Source: Microstegium vimineum (Eukaryota; Streptophyta; Magnoliopsida; Poales; Poaceae). From it: a stretch of 64,000 nucleotides of DNA. Every line of letters starts with the position of its first letter. Within the stretch, counting starts at the first letter, position 1. The notes beneath the pieces are model-generated. The model did no database searches and had not been told where the DNA came from. It saw only the letters and a list, made by a program, of their open reading frames with translations. Both the position numbers and the translations under genes were made by a program. The stretch spans positions 26,157,862 through 26,221,861 of the forward strand of contig CM039137.1 in assembly GCA_022036555.1 (NCBI GenBank), given 5' to 3'. Shown one piece after another: positions 35,666-48,186 of the stretch.

Positions 35666-37549
35666 TTGCGGCGACGCTTGGCAGAGGAGCGCAGGGGATC
35701 TTTTCCCCACTTCTACCACGCCGACCCCGACTCGGACTCCCCCGACGAGGATTACGACCCCACCCGAGAATGCTTCCACCTCGACGGTCAGGCTGACCCC
35801 CAGGATGACGTCGACGACACCGCAGCCACGGATGAAGGAGGAGGGGGCAACGCTACACCAGCAAGAGACGCCGACCCCCCGAGTCCTGACAAAGCCGATC
35901 CACCCCCGGACGTCCAGATCACGCAAGTCCGAGAGCTGCTCAGTAAGCTCGAGGAGGAGCGCCTGCGACTTCAGCAACTCGAGCACGCCCTCGAGCGAGA
36001 TTGCGGGCGCCCACAGGGTGGAGTAGCGAGCGAGCGAGCCCGGGAAGTCCACTGACAAATCGTCGAGGAGGGGGCAATCGAACCCCGCATCTACAACCGC
36101 GCCAGCCAAAATGTCGTTGCGGCCGCAATGCTACTACGCGACATGTCGGCGCCATCGACACCCCAAGCACGACGTATCAGGAACGAAATCCAAGGGCTTC
36201 TCCAAACTGCGACCGTGCAGCAGGCGGAAAGCTCGGCCTCGAGGCGTCAAGGGGCCGCCTCCGAGCGTCAGGATGTACCCCCTCGACAAAATCGAGAGGT
36301 ATCCATCCACCAGGACAAAGCACCCCAAGGCCAGGTCGAGCGACGACCAGTTCGGGAACGCCTCATCGATGATCGACCACCACGGGTAAACAATCGACGC
36401 CGATACGGTGATGCCGAGGCTCGAGGTTACAGTGCCCACCGAGGTGGGCGCTACGATAGCGACGAAGATCGATGTTGGTCTCCGGATCCGCCAGGGCCCC
36501 GAGTCTTCGGCAGAGCCATCCGGCGAACCGCCTTACCTGTCCGCTTTCGACCACCCACCAGCCTGGTCAAGTATAACGGTGAAACAAAGCCGGAGCTCTG
36601 GCTTGCCGATTTCAGGCTGGCGTGTCAGCTGGGAGGAGCCGACAATGACCACGTCATCATTCGGCAACTTCCATTGTTCCTCTCCGACACCGCTCGCAGA
36701 TGGCTCGAGGAGTTACCCCCGGACTTGATCCAAGACTGGCCCGACCTGGTCAGGATCTTCGAGGGAAACTTCAAAGGCACCTACGAGCGGCCAGGCAACC
36801 CCTGGGATCTCCGCAGCAGCAAGCAAAAGCCAGGGGAGACCCTTCGCGCCTTCACCCGATGGTTCTCAAGGCAGCGTACCGCGCTAACCCACATCTCTGA
36901 CCACGAGGTCATCACGGCGTTCATCGCCGGAACGACCTGCAAGGAGTTAGTGCGGGAGCTAGGACGGAACACCCCCAAGACCGCCAACGAGCTTATGGAC
37001 ATCATCGCCAACTACGCAGTCGGCGAGGAAGCCGTTGGCACGTTCTTCCAGATACCTCCGGACAAGGGGAAGGGCGAGGCGGACGAGCCCGAGGGCTCGG
37101 ACAACGGGCCCAAGAAGAACAACGGGCCCAGACGGAACAACAACGGCAACGGCAGCAGGAAGAAGAAAAAGAAGAACCAGCCGGGCCGACGCATCGTCGA
37201 GCCCGACGATCTTGTCGCTGCAGTAGACAAGAAAAAGCCTCGAGGGCCCCCTCCCGACGGGGGCGTCTTCGACAAGATGCTGAAGGAGCCCTATCCCTAT
37301 CATATAGGACTGGCCAACCATCGTCTCGAGGACTGTCGCATGCTTAGGAAGCACTTCATCCCTCCCGGCTTCAAGAAGGACGACGGCAAGGAAGAGCCAC
37401 CTTACGACCTCCACGTCAAGGGCGATGCCAGGAAAGGGGGCTTCCCCGAAATTCACGACTGCTACATGATCTACGGGGGACCCTCGACTCGACTCAGGAC
37501 GCGCCAGCGCAAGAGGGAGCGTCGAGAAGTCTTCTCCGTTCGAGCCTAG
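35666..37549 (+). pseudogene. Element C gag
   Basis: Open from 35666 except TGA at 36053-36055, ending at TAG 37547-37549. The first part has a coiled coil (LEEERLRLQQLEHALE). The central retrotransposon-gag domain includes ELWLADFRLACQLGG and RWLEELPPDLI, followed by a Lys/Asn-rich basic tract and a C-terminal HRLEDCRML segment. No canonical CCHC knuckle is seen. It would form the particle core in an intact element. Confidence 0.85.
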
Positions 37550-37576
37550 GCTCCTCGATACCTCGACTGGTCCCAC

Positions 37577-38248
37577 ATGCCGATCACCTTCGACCAGGAC
37601 GACCACCCCGAGCACGTCCCGAACGCAGGAGTCTACGCGCTCGTCATCGACCCGATCATCCTCAACACCCGCCTCACAAAGGTACTTATGGATGGGGGAA
37701 GCAGCATGAACATCATCTATGCCGAGACCCTCGACCTCCTGGGGATCCCGAGGACCATGCTCCTGCCCAGCGCGGGGGGATTCCATGGGATTGTTCCAGG
37801 AAAGAAGGCACTCCCGATCGGCCGCGTCAAGCTACCCGTTTGTTTCGGCGTCCCCTCGAACTTCCGAAAGGAAGAGCTCACCTTCGAGGTGGTTGCGTTC
37901 CGAGGCATCTACCACGCCATCATCGGTCGACCAGGGTACGCCAAGTTCATGGCCATCCCGAACTACGCCTACCTCAAGTTGAAGATGCCAGGGCCCACCG
38001 GGGTCATCACCGTCGGTACCTCCTACGAGCACGCATACGACTGCGACGTTGAGTGCATGGAAAGGGCCAAAGCTGTCGAAGAGTCGGCCATCCTTGCGGC
38101 CCTCGACGACTTGTCCAGGGAGATCCCCGACCCCAAGCGACACGCCGGCAGCTTCAAGCCGGCGGAAGACACCAAGACCGTCCCGCTCGACCCCGGCCAC
38201 ACGGATGGGAAGTTGCTGACGATCGGCGCCACCCTCGAGACTAAATAG
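37577..38248 (+). pseudogene. Element C aspartic protease region
   Basis: Same frame as gag. The active-site block is LMDGGSSMNIIY, with a downstream hydrophobic IIGRPGYAKFM partner segment as in retropepsins of this lineage. Ends at TAG 38246-38248, just before the reverse transcriptase. It cleaves the polyprotein in intact relatives. Confidence 0.85.
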
Positions 38249-38254
38249 GAAGTC

Positions 38255-39685
38255 GTGCTCGTCGACTTTCTCCGTGCGAATGCCGACGTGTTTGCATGGA
38301 GTCCCTCGGATATGTCGGGCATTCCGAGGGAGGTCGTCGAGCACTCCTTGGACATCCGAGTCGGGTCCAAACCAGTGAAGCAACGCCTGCGCCGCTTCGA
38401 CGAGGAGAAGCGCAGGATCATCGGGGAGGAGGTTGATAAGCTTTTGAAGGCCGGATTCATCAAGGAGGTACATTATCCCAAGTGGTTAGCAAATCCCGTA
38501 CTAGTTAAGAAAAAGAATGGGAAGGATAGGATGTGTGTGGACTACACTAGTCTAAATAAAGCATGTCCCAAGGTTCCCTTCCCACTACCACGTATCGACC
38601 AAATAGTAGATTCCACTGCAGGATGTGAAACCCTCTGCTTCCTTGACGCATATTCCGGCTACCACCAAATAAAGATGAAGGAGTCCGATCAGCTCGTGAC
38701 TTCCTTCATCACCCCCTTTGGCATGTTTTGCTACCTCACCATGCCCTTCGGCCTGCACAACACTGGGGCCACGTATCAGCGATGCATGCTCCACGTCTTC
38801 AGGAAACACATAGGGCAAACCTTCGAGGCCTACGTCGACGACATCGTGGTCAAGTCCAAAACAGTCGGAAACCTGGTCGGAGACCTCGAGATCGCGTTTG
38901 GGTGCCTCCGGGCGAATCACATAAAACTAAACCCTAAGAAGTGTGTCTTCGGGGTTCCTCGAGGCATGCTCCTAGGGTACATAGTTTCCCAACACGGGAT
39001 CGAGGTCAATCCCGAGAAGGTAACCGCAATCACAAGGATGGGCCGGATCAACGACCTCAAAAGCATACAAAGGGTTACGGGGTGCCTCGCCGCCCTCAAT
39101 CGGTTCATCTCGAGGCTCGGAGAGAAGGCCCTACCCCTTTACCGCCTCCTGAAGAAAACAGAACACTTCGCGTGGACTGCCGAGGCCGAGGAATCACTCT
39201 CGAAGCTCAAAGCCTTGCTCACCTTGTCGTCTGTCTTGGTACCCCCGAGTCCGGCCGAGCCCCTCCTGCTCTATGTCGCAGCAACTACCCAGGTAGTCAG
39301 CGCTGCCGTAGTGGTTGAGAGGGCGGAAGAAGGACACGCCCTGCCGGTTCAGAGGCATGTCTACTTCATGAGCGAGGTGCTTTCCGAGACCAAGGCGAGA
39401 TACCCCCACATCCAAAAGCTGTTGTACGCGATCGTCCTCACTCGGCGCAAGCTCCAGCACTATTTCCTGGGCCACCCGGTTACTGTGGTCTCATCTTTCC
39501 CCCTCGGGGAGATAGTCCAGAACCGGGAGGCATCAGGAAGAATCGCCAAGTGGTCGGTCGAGCTCATGGGGGAAACCCTCTCCTACGCCCCTCGGCAGGC
39601 CATCAAGTCTCAGGTATTGGCAGATTTCGTTGCAGAATGGACCGACACTCAACTACCCCCGGCGCAAGTCCAGACCGAGCTCTAG
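38255..39685 (+). pseudogene. Element C reverse transcriptase and RNase H
   Basis: 476 codons in the polyprotein frame. Reverse transcriptase motifs are LDAYSGYHQIKM, MPFGLHNTGATYQR and YVDDIVVKSK near 38830-38860, followed by the connection region and a degenerate RNase H (LLYVAATTQVVSAAVVVE) that lacks the usual DAS start. Ends at TAG 39683-39685. Confidence 0.92.
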
Positions 39686-39688
39686 ACC

Positions 39689-40513
39689 ATGTACTTCGAT
39701 GGATCGTTGATGAAGATGGGGGCAGGCGCCGGATTGCTATTCATATCACCCTCAGGGGTCCACATGCGCTACGTCATCCGTCTCCACTTCCCCGCCTCCA
39801 ACAACGTAGCCGAGTACGAGGCCCTCGTCAACGGCCTGCGCATCGCCATCGAGCTTGGGGTTCGACGCCTCGACGTGCGGGGGGACTCACAATTGGTGAT
39901 CGACCAAGTGATGAAAGATTCGAGATGCCACGACCCCAAGATGGAAGCCTACTGCAAGGAGGTCCGAAAGCTCGAGGACAAATTCTACGGTCTCGAGCTC
40001 AACCATACCGCCCGCCGGTACAACGAAGCTACCGACGAGCTGGCCAAAATTGCGTCTACTCGAGGTACGGTCCCTCCCGATGTCTTCTCGAGGGACCTTC
40101 ATGAGCCATCCGTCGACCTAGGCTCGGCGGCTCCCGCCCTCGAGCAAGGGGTCGATCCACCCCCCTCGACTGATCCCCCCTCGAACGGGGAAGAAGTCAT
40201 GGAGATCGACGGGACGGCCTCGCCGCCAAACCCCCCGACGGATTGGCGCGCACCCTACCTCGAGTATCTAACACGGGGCGAGCTCCCGGAGGACCGCATG
40301 GAGGCCCGCCGTATAGCCCGACGCGCCAAAACCTACGTCTTGTACAGGAACGGCCGCGAGCTGTATCGACGTAGCCCTTCCGGGGTACTTCAACGCTGCC
40401 TCACCCTCGAGGAGGGGAGGGCATTGCTGAAGGACCTACACTCGGGGGCTTGCGGCCACCACGCGGCGCCAAGAACGCTGGTAGGAAGCGCCTTCCGACA
40501 AGGCTTCTACTAG
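39689..40513 (+). pseudogene. Element C second (archaeal-type) RNase H
   Basis: Starts MYFDGSLMKMGAGAGL, with NNVAEYEALVNG, VRGDSQLVI and NEATDELAK, supplying the D-E-D-D residues of an active fold. This additional RNase H between the polymerase module and integrase is the hallmark of Tat elements and probably replaces the degraded first RNase H. Ends at TAG 40511-40513 in a conserved FY-W-P context. Confidence 0.88.
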
Positions 40514-41485
40514 CCGACAGCCGTCACCGACGCCACCAAACTCGTCTGATCTTGCAAGGGATGCCAATTCTACGCCAGGCAGACCCACCTACATGCCCAA
40601 GCTCTTCAGATGATACCTATAACCTGGTCGTTCGCAGTATGGGGGCTCGACATGGTCAGCCCCCTGAAAAGAACCAAGGGTGGCCACACCCACCTCCTCG
40701 TGGCTATAGACAAGTTCTCGAAGTGGATCGAGGCTCGACCCATCACCAACATCCAGTCTCGACAAGCCGTGCTATTCTTCACCGACATCATCCACCGCTT
40801 TGGGGTCCCCAACGTCATCATCACCGACAATGGCACGCAGTTCACCAGCCAAAAATTCCTAGACTTCTGTGACCACCACCACATCAGGGTGAATTGGTCT
40901 GCAGTCGCCCACCCTCGAACTAACGGCCAGGTCGAGCGCGCCAATGGTATGGTTTTGCAGGGCCTTAAGCCAAGGATCTTCGACCGGCTAAACAGACACG
41001 GCAAGAGATGGGCCGATGAGCTACCCGCTATTCTATGGAGTCTCCAAACGACACCAAGCCGAGCCACGGGGTTCTCTCCGTTCTTCTTGGTCTATGGGTC
41101 CGAGGCCGTCCTCCCCACCGACCTCGAGTATGGGTCCCCTCGACTAAAGGCTTACAGCGAGCAACCCAACACAGCAGCCCAAGAGGACTCCCTCGACCAG
41201 CTCGAGGAAGCCCAAGACGTGGCCCTCTTCAAGTCAGCAAAGTACCAGCAGACGCTCCGACGCTACCACGACAAAAACGTACGCAAAAGGGACCTCGACG
41301 TCGGCGACCTCGTTCTGCGTCGTAGACAAAGAAACAAGGGACGTCACAAGCTGACGCCACCATGGGAGGGACCCTTCATCGTGGCAGAGGTGCTGAAGCC
41401 CGGCACTTATAAGCTGAAGAACGAAAAGGGCGAGATCCTCACCAACGCGTGGAACATCGAACAGCTACGTCGTTTCTATCCCTAA
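40514..41485 (+). pseudogene. Element C integrase
   Basis: The zinc-binding part spans the stops (GACGHH before TAG 40511; CKGCQFYARQTH after TGA 40547-40549). The catalytic core has GLDMVSPLKR, ITDNGTQFTS and NGQVERANG, giving D, D and E. A C-terminal domain (KLTPPWEGPFIV) is present. The uninterrupted part is 40610-41485, ending in TAA. Confidence 0.92.
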
Positions 41486-42160
41486 GGCCTCCACGCCTCG
41501 TACATTTCCCGCATTATGTACACTTATCGCATTACAAATGAATAGAATGTTCTCGAAAAACATTTCACATTCGTTCGTAACTCTAAGGTAGCCTCGACTC
41601 TGCTTCGGCAAAGTCGAGCCTCCCTCGGGGGCTAACAGGGGGGGACCCCCCTCCTAAGTCCTCGAAAAACTCGAACGTTTTTTTCAAAACTCGGCTTTCC
41701 CTCTCGATCTTTCCCTCGAGTACGCTTCATGACTAAGTAAAGACGCCTCGAACTCCCTAAGGGTCGCGGGCCATCGAGCCAGGGACTCTCCTACGCCCCA
41801 GGGCTACGGTATCCCCGCTCGCTCCCCCCCCCTTCCAGGGATACGAGCGTGCGTCGAACACTTAGTCCACAAGCGATGACTCAGGCAAAGAAAAGCAGAG
41901 AGAGCCCGAGAAGTAGAAATAACAATATGCATCTCAAACAAAATGCATTAGACATAAGAAGCCCTCGGGGGCTCGGCATTGTATCATTACAAAGGCCTAA
42001 CTGTTACATGGACCTTCCTGTCCAGATTTGGCTCGCAGGCCTAGGGCTACTCAGCGAGGGGGTCACCATCCTCAAGAACCAATGCAGGATGCTGGGCATC
42101 ACGCGTTGGCCACATCGGAAGGTGAAGAGTCTGCAGAAGCTCAGCGACAACATCCAAGGG
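41486..42160 (+). other. Element C spacer between integrase and antisense gene
   Basis: Non-coding, with CTCGAGGG/CCTCGA-rich text and C-runs at about 41825. It probably includes the 3' UTR of the antisense gene. Confidence 0.5.
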
Positions 42161-45100
42161 CTACTCGGCGCCATCTCCGTCCGCCGAGGGGAGCACTTCG
42201 GGCTTGAAGAGCTTCGCCAGCTCGCCTCCGGGCACCTCCGCAAGCTCGATCAGCTTGTGGCACCTTGCGTCGTTCTCTTCGTCAGTCAGCCTCGGTTCGG
42301 TGACGAACCCGCTGGCGACGACGTTGAGGTCGTAGTTGTAGCCCGAGCTGACGACCGCGAGCGCCCGCTTCACGCCCACATGCAGGGCAGCACGGACGTG
42401 CTCTGTCACCTCCTGTGTCATGGAGTAGAAGTGGCGCAGCAAGGAGTCTCCTCGAGCGTCGCCCTCGACCGTCGGCTCCGGCTCGACCATGAGGTCGTTG
42501 CAGAAGGAGGAGATAGCGCCCTCTAGCCTCTCGACAAGGCCCGCCTCCGCCCCGAGGAGGCCTTGAAGACTGGTCAGGTCCTCGTGGGCTCGGGCCTTGT
42601 CTGCTGCGAGCTCTGCCAAAACAAGCACATAACTCGGTCAAAACCAAAAAATAGGAAAAGGGGTCAGAGCCGGGCAGATTCAGCAACACTTCCGAAAAAC
42701 TTACCTTCGGCATGCTCCTCCAAGGTGGCGTAGCCCTGCTCGGTCTCCTCGAGCTAGCGGCAGACGTCAACGAGCTCGGTGGCCTGGCCGCCGACTTTAG
42801 CCTCGAGGCCCTCGATGACCTTGCCAGCGTCTTCGAGGGCTCTCTTCTGGTTGGTCGCCACCACCCCCAGAGAGACCACGCGGGTCCGAGCCTTCTCCTC
42901 CGCAGCGGCCAGCGTGTCGCGTTCGCGGGAGACGGCGTCGAGGTCCCCACGGAGCCCCCGGATGCTCTCTGCGACCCAGGCCAGCTCATCCTTCAGCCAG
43001 GCGGCCTCTCCTCCGCCTTGTGCTGGGCCTCCAGGGTAGCGTCCCGCTCCTGCCCGACCTTGATGACCGACCCGAGGGCGTCATCGATCCTCGACTGCGC
43101 CGTCTCCTGGGCGGCCCGGGCTGCTTCCTGCACGGCCGTCACCCCGGCCCTCGCGTGGGCAACCTTGGACTCAGCCTCCACCCGCGCGGTCGCCGCCTCG
43201 GCTCTCGCCTGGGCGGCCTCGGCCCCACCCTCTCCAACGAAGCACGGAGGGCGGGGAGCTGCTCCAGCGCCCGGAGGATGAACTGGGACTTGTCGTAGGA
43301 CCTCGCCCTCAGCGTCTGACGGGGATGAAAAGGAAGATCATCAGAAAAGAACAGTCAAGCAGCCCGAGCAAAGCCAAAGTAAGGACGAAACTCACCTCCA
43401 TTCCCCGACACATGTCCACAGCAGCAACCTCCGTGACAAGGCGCACCGAGTACTCAAACCAGGCCCAGAACTCCTCCAGTTGCTCCCACATCCTGAGCTC
43501 GGCCTGGTCGTCGAGCGTGAGGAAGAGCTGCTCGGGGTCTTGAGGATCGGCCAGCTCGAGGGTCTCCTGCCCCCAGAACGCACTACGGCAGTCAATCCTC
43601 TCTTGGACCTCCCGCATGACGCCCCGGCGCACTTCAGCAGCACCCCCGCAGCGTTCCACCTCCTCTACCCAAGCAAAGAAGGGAGAAACCCCCTCGAGCT
43701 GGGCTCTCCCAGCCTCGGGGCCACCATACGAGGACGTCGACGGCCCCGCCGAGCCATCACCACCGGGCAGGGGAAGTCCCGGCCGGGAGAATGGCCCTGC
43801 ACGATGAAAGACACGAAGCAATTAGCACCAAGCGCCACAGATCCACTACCGCTCGACTAAGTCGGAGCACGAATTACCTCGAGACGATGACCCCCGGCCC
43901 TCGAGGCGAGGCCGAGCCACCTCCGGTTCCGCCCGAGGGGCTGAGGCAGCGGCCGTCTCCACCGAGCCCACCAGCTCGGCCACCATCTCGGCCACCTCTT
44001 CGGCAGTGGACGTCATCAACATCCCCACCTTCTCCGCCGTGGGTGCCGCCTTGGGCTGCTTGGCCCGATCCCCCTCCTCGACCTCCGGCGTCGGCAACGG
44101 TCCCTCGGACGCGGCAGCGGTCGCGCCCTCGCGCTCGAGCCGCAGAAGCACCTCCAACGAAGCGAGGCTTTCGAGCCACCGCCCCGGCGTCGGGTGAGCC
44201 GGGGTCTCCTCCTCGTCCACGGAGGCCGCGTCCACCACCTCCATCTCTGCGGCGGCTTGGGGCTCGACCCCCTCGGTCGCGACCGTCGTCGACGCCGGCC
44301 CCGCGCCTTCCGAGGCGCTGGGTGCGCCTCCCTCCGACGGGTGGGCGGGCGCGGCTTCGCCCGCCACTTCGGCGGCCCTCGCCGGCGGGGCGGGCAGGCC
44401 CGTCTCCTCTCCCGCCTGGGCCAGCGCCGAGGCAACCTGCGCTGCCCCACGCTCCATCGCCTCCCGGGCCCTGGCCGCCCACGCCGCCTCGGGCAGGCCC
44501 GTCTCCTCTCCCGCCTGGGCCAGCGCCAAGGCAACCTGCGCTGCCCCACGCTCCATCGCCTCCCGGGCCCTGGCCGCCCACGCCGCCTCGGGGGTGAGTG
44601 TCGAAGGGGACGGAGCAGCGGAACTGGCCTCGACGGCCGCCTCGACTGCAGCCCCCGTCCTCAGCCTTTTGGTCGGGGCGAGGGACGCATCCTCCAACAA
44701 GCGCTTTGACCTGAAAAAGAAGACCCGCGCGCAACAGTAAGCACGAGTCGTGAGCAATAAAAAGAAAAATATAACAAATACCCTCGATCAGCAGAGAAGC
44801 AACTTACCCCTTCAGGGCCACGAGTTTCCGGCCGACGGACTTCGAGCCGCTCGAGGGCTTGAACGCAACGCGCCGGAGGCCACTCCTCCCATGGTCCGCA
44901 GCGGGGGTCGAGGCCGCCCTCGGGGCTGTCTCCGGGGCAGGGGCCGACGACGCTCCGGTCGCCCCCCTGCTAGTTTCCTCCTACGCCAACGGGCCCGGCG
45001 CCCGTGCGCTCGACCGGGCAGGCGCTGGGGGCGCGCCCGATCGACCCCCCGACGGGGATCGCGACGATCGCCTGCGCGTCTGCCGCGGCACTTCATCTTG

Positions 45101-46633
45101 AGGAGCCACGGGGCGCTCCTCCCGCGGCTCGACCCCGCCAGTAGGGGCCGACCTCGACGTCGACCCCTCTTCTCCTCCGGTTCCGACGGCCGCCCTCTGT
45201 TGTTCGGGCGCCGTTTGTTCCTCCTCACTCCACTCCTCCTCGACCTCGCTGTCGCTGCTCTCCTCCTCTTCCTCATCCTCCTCTTCCGAGGGTGATTCCT
45301 CCTTGGGAAGGCCGGCCCGCCTCTGCTGGGCCCGGCGCTGCTCCCGCTCCTACTTCTCTCGGGCCCTCTTGCCCTTGTCCTTCTTGGCCTTGTCCTTGGC
45401 CTTCTTGTCCTTCTCAGCTTGGAGGCGCCTCACCTGGGCGTCGCCCTGCTCCTCCTTCACCGGCGGCAGCGACTTCCGGAAGGAAATGTTCCCTGAGGAA
45501 CACAAGGCACTTAGAGCGCAAGTGGAGAAGGTGAACAAGGCAAACACAAGAGCACTAACAAAGGAAGGGAGCCTTACTAGCTGGACGTATCCTTGGTCCG
45601 GCCTCATGGGGACGCTGGCGACGCTCTTGACCTCGAACCCGCCCGCGAAGAAGACACGAACGCGGCGGGCCACCCTCTCGGGAGGTAGCTCATCCCCCAG
45701 GAGACGACACCCCGAGAGGTCGACCCCCGGGCACATCTCGTCGAGGCGTAGAGGAAAAGCCATCAGCGGGATGACCCGCCGCTGATGGAAAGCCGACGTG
45801 ACGATCGCCGCCGTGAGTCCCTCCTTCTTCAGACGCTCGATTGCATCCAGCAGGTGGGTGAGGCGACGCTGCTTCTTCTGCACGACGTCGTACCTCCAGC
45901 AGTCGGGCTTCACATCGATCATCCTCCCGGTGTAGGCAGGGAGCAGGTCATCGTCGTTCCTCAAGTAAAACCACCCAGAATGCCATCCGGAGTGGCTCGA
46001 CGAAAGCTTCGCCGGGATCCAGCTGTCCGACCGCTTGAGGGAGATGCTGCAGCACCCGGCCCTGACCGTCTTGCGGGTTCCGCGGCCGACCAACGCGTGG
46101 AAGATGCTCGCCTCGAACAGATGTAGCCACAACTCCCAGTGCGGCTAGATCCCAAGGTAGCCTTCGCACACGGCAGCGAAGACCGCCACGTGACAGATGT
46201 CGTTGGGGGTGAGGTGCTGAAGCTCCACGCCGTAGTGGTGGAGGATCGCGCGCAGAAGACGGCTGGGAGGGGCGCCTAGCCCCGCCCGATGGAAGACCTC
46301 GAAGCTCACCACGTAGCACCCCGGCGGATTGGGCTCGGCGTGCTCCGGCAGAGGTACCATCCACTCCGGCCGGTCGACGGAGGTAACAGGCCGGAGGAGG
46401 CCGCTCTCCACCAGATCCCCCAGGTGTGCGGCGGTCATCGAAGACGGGAGCCAGTCATCGGGTCCGAGCAAGCTATACTTGGCCATGGGGGCAAGGAGGC
46501 TGATGCGCTCGGGTGTGGGGGCGGAAGGTACGTTTCCAATCTCGCCTCTCTCTTCTCTCGCGTGCGCAAAAGTCCGGCTCGCAGGGCGTCTAAGGCAACG
46601 GCGGGGAGAAGAAGGCTGGGAAAGCGATGGCAA
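42161..46633 (-). CDS. Antisense gene of element C (putative gypsy-type transposon domain)
   Basis: Proposed exons on the - strand: 46633-45578, 45492-44808, 44710-43878, 43796-43396, 43315-42705 and 42612-42161, with GT-AG borders at each gap (for example donor GTAAGTTGC at 44807). The first exon has FEVFHRAGLGAPPSRLL and ILHHYGVELQHLTPN, the domain catalogued as 'putative gypsy type transposon' (Transposase_28), with one in-frame TAG at 46145-46147. Later exons encode Lys-rich, acidic and Ala/Glu-rich coiled-coil regions. The first intron as drawn does not keep frame, so that border is uncertain or decayed. Its function in Tat elements is not known. Confidence 0.65.
44392..44589 (-). repeat. 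99-base in-frame tandem duplication in the antisense gene
   Basis: Two nearly identical 99-base units, 44392-44490 and 44491-44589, encode two copies of a 33-residue Ala/Glu-rich block (EAAWAARAREAMERGAAQVA...). They differ by very few bases, so the duplication is recent relative to the element. Confidence 0.9.
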
Positions 46634-46685
46634 GGAGGCAGGGAAGGCAAGTGCGAGAAAAAAGCAGCCGACTCCTCACCTCCGG

Positions 46686-46693
46686 TATTTATA
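46686..46693 (-). promoter_or_regulatory. TATA box for the antisense gene
   Basis: TATAAATA on the - strand, about 55 bases upstream of the first codon of the antisense frame at 46633. Spacing fits a plant core promoter, which suggests independent transcription of the antisense gene. Confidence 0.55.
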
Positions 46694-46917
46694 AGCGGGA
46701 GGCCAACGGATGGATCCAATAAACAGGCAAGTGAATCTCCGCATTTAATGCGCCTGTACGCCGCCTCCTCGTATTCCTCCAGGGTAAGGCATTCTGTCCC
46801 ATCATCGGGCTCCGCACCGCACTTCGCCCTGCGCCTGCAACTGTTGCGGCCGAACGGATATCTCCTAAAAAGGCGCGTGGTAGGAAGCGTTATCTTCGGA
46901 GGTAAGGAATCTTGAGG

Positions 46918-47530
46918 CAGCGAGGGCTGGCCCTCGAAAGAGGGTTCGATAGCCACCCTCGAGTATCCGAGGGCAGAAATGACCTCGGGTTATGGACTTC
47001 GGTCCACCCCCAAAATCTCGAGGGGACAAAGGCCGACCCACGAACGGGCTCGATAGCCCCCCTCGAGTGTCCGAGGTCTGAGGGGACCTCGGGTTATCGA
47101 CTCAGGTCTACTCCCAAGTCTCAAAGGGATAAAGGCTGGCGCTTTCACAGGGTTCGACAACCTCCCTCAAGGACTCGAGCCCAACGGGCAAAAGCACAGG
47201 TATGTCCCCAAGTTCAATACAATTACCCACTTTCCCCCTCCGCATTCCACAGGGAAGGACTCCTCCTTCGGAGGCTAGCATCGGATGATGAACCATCCGT
47301 CAAATCTTGAGGGAGCGAAGGCTGGCCCTTACATAGGGTTCGACAGCCGCCCTCGAGTACCTGAGATCAGGAAGGACCCATGGTTACCGGACTCCGGTCC
47401 ACCCCTAAATCTTGAGGGAGCGGAGGCTGGTCCCACGAACAGGGTTCGACAGCCGCCCTCGAGTATGCGAGTCAGGGATGTCCCGGGGGGGCCAGGCGCA
47501 TGCCCCTAGCTCGAGAACAAACTCTCGAGG
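46918..47530 (+). repeat. Degenerate tandem array, period about 100 bases
   Basis: The core GGTTCGA(C/T)AGCC(G/A)CCCTCGAG recurs at about 46948, 47048 (variant), 47147 (variant), 47337 and 47442, with an outlying copy at about 48069. Units also share CTCGAGGG(A/G)..AAGGCTGG. Non-coding 3' region of element C. Confidence 0.7.
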
Positions 47531-48186
47531 TCCCCTGGGACATATCCGAGGCATAACCAAGGAATACCTAAGGATCCCTACGCTGGGAGGCATCGAGCCA
47601 CCAACTCCCATCGAACGGAGTTGGCACCTTGGTAAGCCATACGGTCTTGCTTAGTAAGCCATACAGTCTTGCTTAGTAAGACATACGGTCTTACTTAATG
47701 AGAACGCCTCCGGGATGCTAATCAACCCCTATCGAATGGGGCATGAGTTCTCACTCGGATTTTTACCCGTACTGGGCACCATTTTTAATGGACTCATGCC
47801 CGACACCAGCTCACCGAGGACTTCGAGGCTCGTCCTAACGAGGATAGCACGATGCTCTTCACCCCACAATCCGAACGCAAGGATCCGTGGGAAGGACGCT
47901 ATGAGGTAGTGAAGGCCTAGCCATTCGAGGGCTCGAGGGCCCGACTACGCATGGCACCCCTCGACGAAAGAGGGTTGAAAACACTCATGACCTGGCAGAC
48001 AAAGTTGACCTCTCGGGGGGGGCACTGTGACTCCAGTAGCACTCGAGGGAGCGAAGGCTAGCCCTCGGTAGGGTTCGACAGCCGCCCTCGAGCACCTCTC
48101 TTTTCAGGGAAAGGAACGCTCATAACCTGGCAAATGGAATCGGCCCCTCGGTAGGGCGTCACGTCTCCAGGTAACCTCAAAACCCC
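47531..48186 (+). other. 3' non-coding region of element C
   Basis: Contains a short array at 47634-47702 (three units of about 26 bases, GTAAG(C/A)CATAC(G/A)GTCTT) and an isolated copy of the 100-base array unit. No coding sequence. Confidence 0.5.

Noticed and set aside
36959..37786. 275-codon - frame opposite gag and protease of element C
   Set aside because: Complement of a conserved gag-protease frame; high GC keeps it open.
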